This document shows positions 7,246-14,104 of a stretch of 16,249 bases of DNA, piece after piece. A program made the position numbers and the translations under genes. This DNA comes from JBDNBY01 sp039767595 (lineage in GTDB: Bacteria > Pseudomonadota > Alphaproteobacteria > Rhodobacterales > Rhodobacteraceae): positions 1 to 16,249 of the forward strand of contig JBDNBY010000095.1 in NCBI GenBank assembly GCA_039767595.1, in the 5' to 3' direction. Under the pieces are notes generated by a model. The model had not been told where the DNA came from and did no database searches. It saw only the letters and a program-made list of their open reading frames with translations. Within the stretch, counting starts at the first letter, position 1. Each line of letters opens with the position of its first letter.

Positions 7246-7668
7246 TTAGCCAACCAGTTCAAGACCTGAGAAGAAATATGCGATTTCTTGTGCCGCTGTT
7301 TCAGGCGCGTCTGAACCGTGGACTGAGTTTTCACCAACCGATTGGGCGAACTCGGCGCGGATCGTGCCAGGGGCTGCATCTGATGGGTTTGTTGCGCCCA
7401 TAACGTCGCGGTTTTTCGCAATGGCGCCTTCGCCTTCGAGAACTTGAACGACAACTGGCTCTGACGCCATGAATTCGCACAGTTCGTCATAAAAAGGACG
7501 CTCTGAGTGCACAGCATAGAAAACGCCGGCTTGCTCTTTGCTCAAGTGAATGCGCTTTTGTGCGACGATGCGCAGGCCTGCATCTTCGAATTTCGCGTTG
7601 ATTTTACCTGTGAGGTTGCGTTTTGTGGCATCTGGTTTGATGATGCTCAATGTGCGTTCTGTCGCCAT
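7246..7668 (-). CDS. ndk: nucleoside diphosphate kinase
   Basis: This 140-residue cytoplasmic enzyme transfers the gamma-phosphate from ATP to nucleoside diphosphates through a phosphohistidine, balancing NTP and dNTP pools. The ATP-contact lysine lies in SIIKPDAT (Lys11). The catalytic histidine is His117 in NSVHGSD, and the family block KNRDVMGATNPSDAAPGTIR is at about 85-104. Length and sequence are typical of bacterial Ndk. The ATG at 7668-7666 has AAAGGA eight bases upstream (7677-7682 on the minus strand), a good ribosome site. The gene stands alone. It ends at a strong terminator and diverges from the ABC-F gene across a 164-base gap that contains a large inverted repeat. Confidence 0.97.
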   Translation of the reverse strand: MATERTLSIIKPDATKRNLTGKINAKFEDAGLRIVAQKRIHLSKEQAGVFYAVHSERPFYDELCEFMASEPVVVQVLEGEGAIAKNRDVMGATNPSDAAPGTIRAEFAQSVGENSVHGSDAPETAAQEIAYFFSGLELVG

Positions 7669-7688
7669 TGGTGATATCCTTTTATTAA

Positions 7689-7806
7689 CCCAAAGAGGGC
7701 ATCGCGCCCCCAGCTTGTGATAAATGCGCCCCTAGCATGGGATGATGCTAAAGAAAAGCCTTTATAGAAAATCGTGCAAAACATCGTGATGCCCTCTGGC
7801 TTTGGG
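7689..7806. repeat. imperfect inverted repeat in the ndk / ABC-F divergent promoter region
   Basis: The left arm CCCAAAGAGGGCATC (7689-7703) and the right arm GATGCCCTCTGGCTTTGGG (7788-7806) are reverse complements except for a four-base insertion (CCAG in the complement). The inner ten bases, AGAGGGCATC/GATGCCCTCT, match perfectly. The arms are 84 bases apart. Each divergent gene therefore carries GATGCCCTCT(GGC)TTTGGG reading toward it, 20 bases before the ndk ATG and 26 bases before the ABC-F ATG. This could be a shared operator or 5' leader element, or the remnant of a small insertion; the sequence alone does not decide. Confidence 0.6.
7733..7750. other. small hairpin/dyad inside the ndk / ABC-F gap
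   Basis: TAGCAT (7733-7738) and ATGCTA (7745-7750) form a six-base dyad with a six-base spacer near the centre of the gap. It could be an operator half-site pair. It has no T-tract and is too weak to be a terminator. Confidence 0.3.
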
Positions 7807-7832
7807 CGCAATGCGGTGATAGCGGGGGCAGT

Positions 7833-9707
7833 ATGCTACGATTGAACAATATCTCTTTTTCCATCGCCGGACGCAGTCTATTTGACGGCGCGAGTGCGAC
7901 CATTCCTCAAGGTCACAAAGTGGGCGTCGTGGGGCGCAATGGTGTGGGCAAAACCACGCTCTTTCGACTGATCTTAGAGGAGTTTAGCCTTGAGGGCGGC
8001 GAGATTGAGCGCCCCGCCAGAGCGCGCGTCGGCACAGTGCGCCAAGAGGCCGCCTCGTCGACATTGTCGATTTTGGAAACTGTGGTGAATGCCGATGAAG
8101 AGCGGCTGGCCTTGATGCAAGAGGCGGAAACCGCCACTGACCCGGATCGTATTTCCGAAATTCAAATGCGTCTGGCGGATATTGATGCTTGGAGCGCTGA
8201 GGCGCGCGCCGCCGGTATCTTGCGCGGCCTTGGCTTTGATGCCGATGCCCAAGATCGTCCAGTGAGTTCGTTTTCAGGGGGCTGGCGGATGCGTGTGGCC
8301 TTGGCCGCGGCCCTCTTTACCCAGCCGGATGTGCTATTGCTCGATGAGCCGACCAACTACCTCGATCTTGAGGGGGCGATTTGGCTTGAGCGGTATATTG
8401 CGCGTTATCCGCATACCGTGATTTTGATTTCTCACGATCGCGGTATTTTAAACCGTGCGGTTGGGTACATTCTTTATGTGCATGATAAAAAGCTTGAACT
8501 GTATACAGGCGGCTACGATCAATTTGCCAAACAGCGTATGGTCAAATTTATGCAGGCCGGCCAAGCGGCCGCGAAACAAGCGGCCCGCGTGGCCCATTTG
8601 CAAAGCTTTGTCGATCGTTTCCGTGCGAAGGCGTCCAAGGCGAAGCAAGCGCAATCTCGTTTGAAAATGATTGAGAAGATGGATCTGATCACTCCGCCCC
8701 AAGAGGCGGCTGAAGTCGTCTTTACCTTTGCGCAGCCCACGACACTGTCGCCGCCGATTGTGAGTTTGGATAATGCCAGCACGGGTTATGATGGGCGTGC
8801 GGTGATCTCTAATATTTCATTGCGGATTGACGAAAGTGATCGGATCGCCCTTTTGGGGCGCAATGGGCAAGGCAAATCGACATTGTCCAAGCTGCTCGCG
8901 CAGCGGCTCGAGTTGATGGATGGCTCTCGTGTTGCGGCCTCGGCGCTGAAAATTGGGTTTTTTGGCCAGCATCAAACCGAAGAGCTGCGGCTTGATGAAA
9001 CGCCTCTGGATCATGTTGCGCGGTTGCGTCCGGGCAATACACCTAGCCGAAACCGTGCCTATTTAGCGCAGTTTGGTTTAATGGCGGCGCAGGCCGAAAC
9101 TGCAGTGGCGCAGCTCTCGGGGGGGCAAAAGACGCGTTTATCGCTGTTGCTTGCGACGGCGGAGGCGCCGCATTTGTTGATTTTGGACGAGCCGACCAAC
9201 CACCTTGATATCGAGAGCCGCGAAGCGCTATCGCTCGCGCTCAATAGCTACAACGGCGCAGTTGCGATTGTGAGCCACGATTTTGAGTTTCTGAAAACTG
9301 TGGCCGATCGTTTGTGGTTGGTCGCCGATGGCGGTGTGCGTGAATATGAGGGCGATTTAGATAGCTACCGCAAACTTGCCCTCACGGATGAGACGGCATC
9401 CTCAAAACCCGCGGCCGCGCCAAAACCGCCCAAAGTGAAACCCAAAGACAAGCCCAAAAGCCTCCTACCGCTGAGTAAATTACAAGAAATGGTTGCAAAA
9501 TGCGAAGAACGCGTCACTGTGATTGAGAAAATGCGCGACAAGCTGAGCGCGCGCCTCGCAGATCGTGATCTCTATGAGGCGCCGCGCGCGGGTGAGTTGG
9601 CTGTTTTACAAGGTAAATTTACCGAAATCGAAGAGGGTCTTGCCAAGGCTGAGACGATGTGGATGAAGGCCATTGATGACTATGAGGCAGCCAAGCTAGA
9701 TCGTTAA
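7833..9707 (+). CDS. ABC-F family ATP-binding protein (Uup/YheS-like)
   Basis: This 624-residue soluble protein has two ABC nucleotide-binding domains and no membrane segment, the layout of the ABC-F subfamily whose members act on ribosomes as translation factors. In domain 1, Walker A GRNGVGKTT is at 34-42, signature SFSGGW at 146-151 and Walker B VLLLDEPTN at 167-175. In domain 2, Walker A GRNGQGKST is at 342-350, LSGGQ at 428-432 and LLILDEPTN at 448-456. Between them lies the charged helical ABC-F linker (about 228-285, rich in Lys, Ala and Gln), the part that contacts tRNA in known ABC-F proteins. A Pro/Lys-rich stretch (524-545) leads into a C-terminal coiled coil (about 546-620), as in YheS and Uup. 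Which paralogue it is cannot be settled here. ATG 7833 has a G-rich sequence a few bases upstream. marC follows 32 bases after the stop. Confidence 0.92.
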   Translation: MLRLNNISFSIAGRSLFDGASATIPQGHKVGVVGRNGVGKTTLFRLILEEFSLEGGEIERPARARVGTVRQEAASSTLSILETVVNADEERLALMQEAETATDPDRISEIQMRLADIDAWSAEARAAGILRGLGFDADAQDRPVSSFSGGWRMRVALAAALFTQPDVLLLDEPTNYLDLEGAIWLERYIARYPHTVILISHDRGILNRAVGYILYVHDKKLELYTGGYDQFAKQRMVKFMQAGQAAAKQAARVAHLQSFVDRFRAKASKAKQAQSRLKMIEKMDLITPPQEAAEVVFTFAQPTTLSPPIVSLDNASTGYDGRAVISNISLRIDESDRIALLGRNGQGKSTLSKLLAQRLELMDGSRVAASALKIGFFGQHQTEELRLDETPLDHVARLRPGNTPSRNRAYLAQFGLMAAQAETAVAQLSGGQKTRLSLLLATAEAPHLLILDEPTNHLDIESREALSLALNSYNGAVAIVSHDFEFLKTVADRLWLVADGGVREYEGDLDSYRKLALTDETASSKPAAAPKPPKVKPKDKPKSLLPLSKLQEMVAKCEERVTVIEKMRDKLSARLADRDLYEAPRAGELAVLQGKFTEIEEGLAKAETMWMKAIDDYEAAKLDR

Positions 9708-9727
9708 GCGCCCTCATATTGGGGCGC
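9708..9727 (+). other. GC-rich hairpin directly after the ABC-F stop codon
   Basis: GCGCCC (9708-9713) and GGGCGC (9722-9727) form a six-base stem with an eight-base loop that starts right after the TAA at 9705-9707. It lacks a T-tract and is followed by the G-rich ribosome site of marC. It may be an intercistronic hairpin that protects or tunes the message rather than a terminator. Confidence 0.35.
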
Positions 9728-9739
9728 AAAGGGGGGAAT

Positions 9740-10357
9740 ATGGATATTCAATTTTTGATCACAGCGTTTGTGACGTTGTTTGTTATGATCGATCCAATTG
9801 GCATGACGCCGCTCTTTATCGCATTGACCAATGGGATGAGTGCGGCGCAGCGGCGCTTGGTCGCTATTCGGGCGTGCCTCGTGGCCTTGTTCATTTTGAC
9901 GGCCTTTTTACTTGTTGGTGAGGTGTTGCTCACAGGGATCGGGATTACTTTGCCGGCATTTCGGATCGCTGGGGGGATTTTACTATTCCTGACGGCGATG
10001 GAGATGCTGTTTGAAAAGCGTACGCCGCGCCGAGAGGGATCTGCGGAGACAGATCAAAGCTTGGAAAATGACCCGTCGGTGTTTCCATTGGCCATTCCCT
10101 TGATCGCGGGGCCTGGGACGATCACGGCCCTGATCCTATTGGCTGCGGAACGTTCTGATATTTTGGGGCTTGGGATGGTGTGGCTTGTTTTGGTGTCCGT
10201 GCTTGCCATCGTGATGACACTCTTTGCTCTGTCTGGTCATATTGCCAAGCTGTTGGGTAAAACAGGCATGGTGGTGATCACACGAATTTTCGGTCTGCTC
10301 CTTGCAGCTCTCTCTGTGCAGTTTATCTTAGATGGGTTGAACATCGCATTGGGCTGA
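9740..10357 (+). CDS. MarC family integral membrane protein
   Basis: This 205-residue inner-membrane protein has about six hydrophobic helices and matches the MarC/UPF0056 family. The N-terminal helix FVTLFVMIDPIGMTPLFIAL carries the family's conserved DPIG..P element, and the fourth region has LAIPLIAGPGTITALILLAA with the conserved PLIAGPG motif. A polar cytoplasmic-type loop (about 91-113) separates the halves. The function of the family is unresolved: E. coli MarC was once tied to multiple antibiotic resistance, but that link was not upheld. ATG 9740 is chosen because GGGGGGA lies just upstream (9731-9737). An in-frame TTG at 9719 would add seven residues from the inter-gene hairpin. The gene follows the ABC-F gene and is separated by a single base from the protease gene downstream, so the three are probably cotranscribed. 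Confidence 0.88.
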   Translation: MDIQFLITAFVTLFVMIDPIGMTPLFIALTNGMSAAQRRLVAIRACLVALFILTAFLLVGEVLLTGIGITLPAFRIAGGILLFLTAMEMLFEKRTPRREGSAETDQSLENDPSVFPLAIPLIAGPGTITALILLAAERSDILGLGMVWLVLVSVLAIVMTLFALSGHIAKLLGKTGMVVITRIFGLLLAALSVQFILDGLNIALG

Positions 10358-10358
10358 C

Positions 10359-10937
10359 ATGTCGCAAGATTTTATTTTAGAAGTGACCTATCTCATCGTT
10401 TTGTTAGCGATGGTGCTATTTTGGTTTATCACGCAAAACACCCAGAAATTAGGCGAGACGGTCAGGGCCGCCTTGGCCTGGGTGATTATCTTTATCGGCG
10501 TGGCGGCGGCCTATGGATTGTGGCAAAAGCAAAACCTTTTGTCCAACACGGTGCAAGTTGTCTCAAACGATGGCGCGCTGCGCATTGCGCGCTCTTTAGA
10601 TGGGCATTTTCATGCACGAGTGATCGTTAACGATGTTCCGATTGATACGTTGATCGACACGGGCGCAACGCATTTCGTCTTGGCCCATGACGATGCGCGG
10701 CGCGCGGGGATTGACCTTGGCCGCGTTGTCTATACGGGCGTCGCGAATACGGCCAATGGCCAAGTCAGATTGGGAAATGTATCGCTAGACCGCGTCGAAT
10801 TTGGCCCCTTTCAGATGCAAAATGCGCCCGCAGTCGTCACAGATGGGGCTTTGCAAAAGTCACTGTTGGGGATGAGTTTTCTCAATCAATTCGGCACGAT
10901 TCGGATTGAGGATGGTATGTTGATCCTCAATAAATAG
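10359..10937 (+). CDS. membrane-anchored retropepsin-like aspartic protease (clan AA, TIGR02281 type)
   Basis: This 192-residue protein has two N-terminal membrane helices (about residues 7-25 and 36-54), a short linker, and a single retropepsin-type domain. The active-site motif LIDTGATHFVLAHDDARRAG has Asp100 as predicted catalytic aspartate. Downstream, SLLGMSFLNQFGTIRIEDGM (about 167-186) is the conserved LLGMsFL..f block of bacterial single-domain aspartic proteases. One catalytic Asp per chain implies a homodimer. By analogy with related alphaproteobacterial proteases, such as the Rickettsia and Legionella retropepsin-like proteins, the domain may face the periplasm, though that topology is inferred. 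The substrate is unknown. ATG 10359 lies one base after the marC stop with no strong ribosome site, so translation may depend on marC. Its end is 13 bases from the end of holC on the other strand, with no terminator seen. Confidence 0.82.
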   Translation: MSQDFILEVTYLIVLLAMVLFWFITQNTQKLGETVRAALAWVIIFIGVAAAYGLWQKQNLLSNTVQVVSNDGALRIARSLDGHFHARVIVNDVPIDTLIDTGATHFVLAHDDARRAGIDLGRVVYTGVANTANGQVRLGNVSLDRVEFGPFQMQNAPAVVTDGALQKSLLGMSFLNQFGTIRIEDGMLILNK

Positions 10938-10950
10938 GGAACTTGCCGCG

Positions 10951-11403
10951 TTATGGTGCGGGGCTTTGCGCCTTGAGCGCCCAGGATCCTGTTTCTTGGG
11001 AAAAATATTTTGCGACAAACCCGCGTGCGGTGACATTCTTCCAATTTTGTCTGGCATGTGCGAGGTGATCCTCTTGGGCCGATGAAAAGAGGATGCAATG
11101 TCGTGCAAGATCGTCACCAGCCCCTTCGAATATATCAAACAGACCATATGTGAAACAGCATTGCGCCCCTGATGGTGGGGCGCTGCTGATGTGAATAGAG
11201 GCTGATCTTGGATCAGGCGCGATGTCATGGGCCAAAAAGCTTTGTGGATTTGTAGTCCAAAGCGCTTGGGACACGTCTTGGTAGAACGCGTCGCTTGTGC
11301 GGATGCTGACCGTCCACGGCGCGGCGATCGCACGTTCGCACAGCTGCGCAATCGCCTCTTGCGGAGATTGCGCAGAGAGTTGGTAGAAGTAAAACTCAGT
11401 CAT
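10951..11403 (-). CDS. holC: DNA polymerase III subunit chi
   Basis: This 150-residue protein is predicted to be the chi subunit of the clamp-loader complex, which connects the replicase to single-strand binding protein. The family pattern is visible: an N-terminal MTEFYFYQL strand, a Leu/Cys-rich helix with a surface Trp, FLAHDIAP near residue 56 where chi proteins have the nucleotide-fold loop, the FDIFEGAGDD segment near 89-98, and the basic helix ARQNWKNVTARGFVAKYF near 116-133 followed by GSWALKA. The length is normal. The start ATG (11403-11401) shares one base with the pepA stop (TAATG), so it is translationally coupled to pepA, the same gene pair found in gammaproteobacteria. No valS follows here. 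The downstream neighbour is the convergent aspartic protease gene. Confidence 0.88.
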   Translation of the reverse strand: MTEFYFYQLSAQSPQEAIAQLCERAIAAPWTVSIRTSDAFYQDVSQALWTTNPQSFLAHDIAPDPRSASIHISSAPPSGAQCCFTYGLFDIFEGAGDDLARHCILFSSAQEDHLAHARQNWKNVTARGFVAKYFSQETGSWALKAQSPAP

Positions 11404-12848
11404 TAGGTTTCAAAGCGGTCACGCACCAATTGATCGAGCGCAAGCACACCCCAGCCTGTCGCCCCTTTGGGGGCAAGGGCCGTCGGCTTTGTCTGCAAAG
11501 CGACGCCGGCGATATCAATATGGACCCACGGCGTGCCCTCTTTGATGAACCGCTGGAGGAATTGCGCCGCGGTGATCGATCCGGCCGGCCGTCCGCCAAT
11601 GTTTTTCATATCCGCCAGCCGTGATTTGAGTTGATCGTCATAGGCCTGAGCCAGAGGGAGACGCCACATCACCTCGCCAGTTGTCTCGCCGGCCTTGGTT
11701 AAGTCTTGGCTCAGCGCATCGTCATTTGAGAAGATGCCGCCATATTCATGGCCCAAGGCAATGATCATCGCGCCGGTGAGTGTCGCCAAATCAATGACTG
11801 CTGTCGGCTTATACACCTCTTGGACATGCCATAGGATATCGGCCAGCACCAAGCGACCCTCGGCATCGGTGTTGATGACTTCGACCGTGTCCCCTTTCAT
11901 TGAGGTGACAATATCACCGGGGCGTGTTGCGCGCCCTGACGGCATGTTTTCCACGAGGCCAACGATGCCCACAACATTGGCCTTGGCCTTGCGCAAGGCT
12001 AAAGTTTTCATGACGCCTGATACAACGCCGGCGCCGCCCATATCCATGGTCATATCTTCCATGCCGCCTGCGGGTTTTAGCGAAATACCGCCCGTGTCAA
12101 AGACAACCCCTTTGCCGACTAAGGCCAAAGGATCGCCGCTACCGCCGTTCCATTCCATGATCACCACTTTTGATGGGCTGTCGCTGCCGTGACCCACGGC
12201 CAAAAGCGCGCCCATGCCCAGTGTGTTCAGCTCATCTTCTTCCATCACCGTGACTTTGACCCCTGCAGCGCTGAGCGCGTCTAGGCGATTGGCAAATTCG
12301 GTGGTGGTCAGAACATTCGCAGGCTCGTTGACCAAATCGCGCGTGAAAAACACGCCTTGGGCAAGAGCATCGACACCATCAAGAGATGCCGTATCTTGGG
12401 CTACGGCAGAAATAGTGATGGGTTCATAAGTGGATTTAGATTTGCGATCTTCGAAATGATAGGATTTGAGCACAGCGCCCAAAGTCACCTCGGCCATTTG
12501 TGTATCGGGCCCTGAGGGCATGAATAACGTAAGGCCCTGCCCTTGCGCAGCAGCGGTGCACGCAGCGGCGCCAGCGGCACGGAGGTCTTTGACAGTGCCA
12601 TTTGAGGGTGAATTGACTAAAATTACTCGATGCGCCGCGAGGCCATCTGGATACTGAATAGTCAGGGTTTTGCCAGCCTTTAGATCGGAAAAATCCGTGC
12701 TTTGTATGGCGCGTGCGACAGAGCCTGAAAGGCTCTTGAGTACATCCAAATCAGCCATGGACGCAAACAACACGGCCGCGCTCCCTGTGCATTGGCTCAG
12801 ATCAAATTTGGATGCGGGAATGGCGGAAAATGATGTGCTGGCTGGCAT
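11403..12848 (-). CDS. pepA: leucyl aminopeptidase (M17 family)
   Basis: This cytosolic two-metal aminopeptidase removes N-terminal residues, preferably leucine, from peptides. It has 481 residues, a little shorter than E. coli PepA. The C-terminal catalytic domain contains VGKGVVFDTGG (Lys246, Asp251), MDMGGAG (Asp269) and the family signature NTDAEGRLVLAD at 326-337 (Asp328, Glu330). These are the five expected metal ligands, at the spacing of the E. coli enzyme. The N-terminal macro-like domain (about 1-160) is more divergent. ATG 12848-12846 has a strong AAGGAG ribosome site five bases upstream (12854-12859 on the minus strand). holC follows by TAATG overlap. The gene diverges from lptF across 137 bases. 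In E. coli PepA also acts as a DNA-binding protein; nothing here tests that role. Confidence 0.96.
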   Translation of the reverse strand: MPASTSFSAIPASKFDLSQCTGSAAVLFASMADLDVLKSLSGSVARAIQSTDFSDLKAGKTLTIQYPDGLAAHRVILVNSPSNGTVKDLRAAGAAACTAAAQGQGLTLFMPSGPDTQMAEVTLGAVLKSYHFEDRKSKSTYEPITISAVAQDTASLDGVDALAQGVFFTRDLVNEPANVLTTTEFANRLDALSAAGVKVTVMEEDELNTLGMGALLAVGHGSDSPSKVVIMEWNGGSGDPLALVGKGVVFDTGGISLKPAGGMEDMTMDMGGAGVVSGVMKTLALRKAKANVVGIVGLVENMPSGRATRPGDIVTSMKGDTVEVINTDAEGRLVLADILWHVQEVYKPTAVIDLATLTGAMIIALGHEYGGIFSNDDALSQDLTKAGETTGEVMWRLPLAQAYDDQLKSRLADMKNIGGRPAGSITAAQFLQRFIKEGTPWVHIDIAGVALQTKPTALAPKGATGWGVLALDQLVRDRFET

Positions 12849-12881
12849 GGAAGCTCCTTAAATACCTATGGGGCGGTGCGC

Positions 12882-12899
12882 TGCGTGGTAAAACACGCA
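12882..12899. other. small dyad in the pepA leader
   Basis: TGCGTG (12882-12887) and CACGCA (12894-12899) form a six-base dyad around a six-base spacer, about 33-50 bases before the pepA start. It might be an operator or a leader hairpin for pepA. There is no T-tract. Evidence is positional only. Confidence 0.3.
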
Positions 12900-12941
12900 A
12901 ATTCCCGCCAGTATGTTGTAGGGTTATTGTTTTCTTTCCCA

Positions 12942-12947
12942 TATAAT
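12942..12947 (+). promoter_or_regulatory. probable -10 element of the lptF-lptG-lptD promoter
   Basis: TATAAT is an exact match to the sigma-70 -10 consensus, 38 bases before the lptF start. That would give a short leader of about 30 bases. No good -35 hexamer sits at 16-18 bases spacing (TTGTAG at 12916 is 20 bases away), so the promoter may need an activator or tolerate a weak -35. Confidence 0.5.
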
Positions 12948-12973
12948 GCGGGTATTCGTTAGGAAAAGGCAAC

Positions 12974-12979
12974 GGGGGA
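12974..12979 (+). promoter_or_regulatory. ribosome binding site deciding the lptF TTG start
   Basis: GGGGGA lies six bases before TTG 12986. The spacing supports TTG as the start of lptF, since no ATG or GTG gives the family's N-terminus (xRRLDRYIL). Confidence 0.55.
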
Positions 12980-12985
12980 AATCAA

Positions 12986-14104
12986 TTGCGGCGCTTGGAT
13001 CGTTACATTTTAGGGCAACTGCTGAGTGCGTCTGCATTCTTTGCCTTTATTCTTGTGGCGGTGTATTGGATTAACCGTGCTTTGGAAATCTTTAATGAGC
13101 TTGCGGCCTATGGCCAAAGCTCTTGGGTCTATTTGCGCCTGTCGCTTTTGACCGTTCCGGCTGTGCTGGATATGGTTCTGCCGATAGCGTGTTTTGCGGC
13201 GACGGTCTTTGTCGTTAACCGTCTGTCGAATGATCGCGAATTGGTGATGCTGCGGTCGCTTGGCTTTTCGCCCTTTCGTATGGCGCGCCCATATTGGGTT
13301 TTTGCCCTTGTGATGACTGGGCTTTCCTTGGTTTTGTCAAATGCGTTCACGCCCAGCTCAAAATGGTATTTCGAGCAGCAATCCCACGACATTCGGCAAA
13401 ACGTCTCGACCAAGATTCTGCGTGCGGGGCGGTTTATCCACCCTGCCCCTGACGTGACGTTTTTTATTGAAAAGATGAGTGATGAGGGCGAGTTACAATC
13501 GATTTTCCTGTCTGATGCCAGCGACGCGGATCAATTGACATTTTACACGGCCAATAATGCATATTTTCTAATGGTTGACGATGTTGCGCAATTGGTGATG
13601 ACCGATGGGGCAGTGCAAAATTTCGATAACGTAACGCAGCAACTCAGCGTGACGCGTTTTTCGGAATTAAGCTATGATTTGTCACATATTCTCAATGTGG
13701 ATCAAGCGTGGCTTCCAAGTTTTGACACGCAACATACAGCCATCCTTGCCCAAGACATCGACGTCGCTGCCAAAGTGTTCCGCACTTCGTCACAGTCGGT
13801 TTTTAATGAAATTATTAAACGCCTCTCGATGCCATTACTGTGCATCGCAGCAACTTTGATTGGCTATTCAGCGTTGTTATTGGGGAATTTTTCTAGGTTT
13901 GGAATTTGGCGTCAAATCCTTTTTGCATTTGTCCTATTAGTTGTCGTGAAGTCTGTTGAAGGTGCTGTTGTTCCAAAGGTGAGATCGCAGGTCGACCTTT
14001 GGTATCTGGCCTATATGCCCATGATGACGGGGGTGACTATTGCCTATTTTATATTGATGCTCGTCGATCACAGAGGTCGGTTTTTCAAGAGGAACCCGTC
14101 ATGA
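12986..14104 (+). CDS. lptF: LPS export system permease LptF
   Basis: This is one of the two inner-membrane permeases of the LptB2FGC transporter, which extracts lipopolysaccharide from the inner membrane and pushes it across the periplasm. It has 372 residues. The N-terminus (RRLDRYILGQLLSASAFFAF) is the typical YjgP/YjgQ start: a short amphipathic piece then the first membrane helix. Further helices lie at about 60-80 and 99-120. The ELVMLRSLGFSPFRMARPYW segment (about 87-106) is the conserved coupling-helix region that contacts LptB. A periplasmic beta-jellyroll-like domain spans about 130-270, and three helices near 280-358 complete the protein. Translation starts at TTG with GGGGGA upstream. 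The stop overlaps the lptG ATG as ATGA. It diverges from pepA, the same arrangement as in E. coli. Confidence 0.94.
   Translation: MRRLDRYILGQLLSASAFFAFILVAVYWINRALEIFNELAAYGQSSWVYLRLSLLTVPAVLDMVLPIACFAATVFVVNRLSNDRELVMLRSLGFSPFRMARPYWVFALVMTGLSLVLSNAFTPSSKWYFEQQSHDIRQNVSTKILRAGRFIHPAPDVTFFIEKMSDEGELQSIFLSDASDADQLTFYTANNAYFLMVDDVAQLVMTDGAVQNFDNVTQQLSVTRFSELSYDLSHILNVDQAWLPSFDTQHTAILAQDIDVAAKVFRTSSQSVFNEIIKRLSMPLLCIAATLIGYSALLLGNFSRFGIWRQILFAFVLLVVVKSVEGAVVPKVRSQVDLWYLAYMPMMTGVTIAYFILMLVDHRGRFFKRNPS

Noticed and set aside
10941..10965. Possible terminator between the protease gene and holC (CCGC ... GCGG)
   Set aside because: The stem is only four bases and has no T-tract on either strand.
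10860..11351. A 163-codon minus-strand frame overlapping holC and the end of the protease gene
   Set aside because: holC in the neighbouring frame has clear family features, a start coupled to pepA and normal length. This frame has no recognisable domain.
11695..12192. A 165-codon open frame on the plus strand inside pepA
   Set aside because: It is fully antisense to a well-supported M17 peptidase, has low-complexity Ser/Pro/Thr composition and matches no family; it mirrors pepA codon bias.
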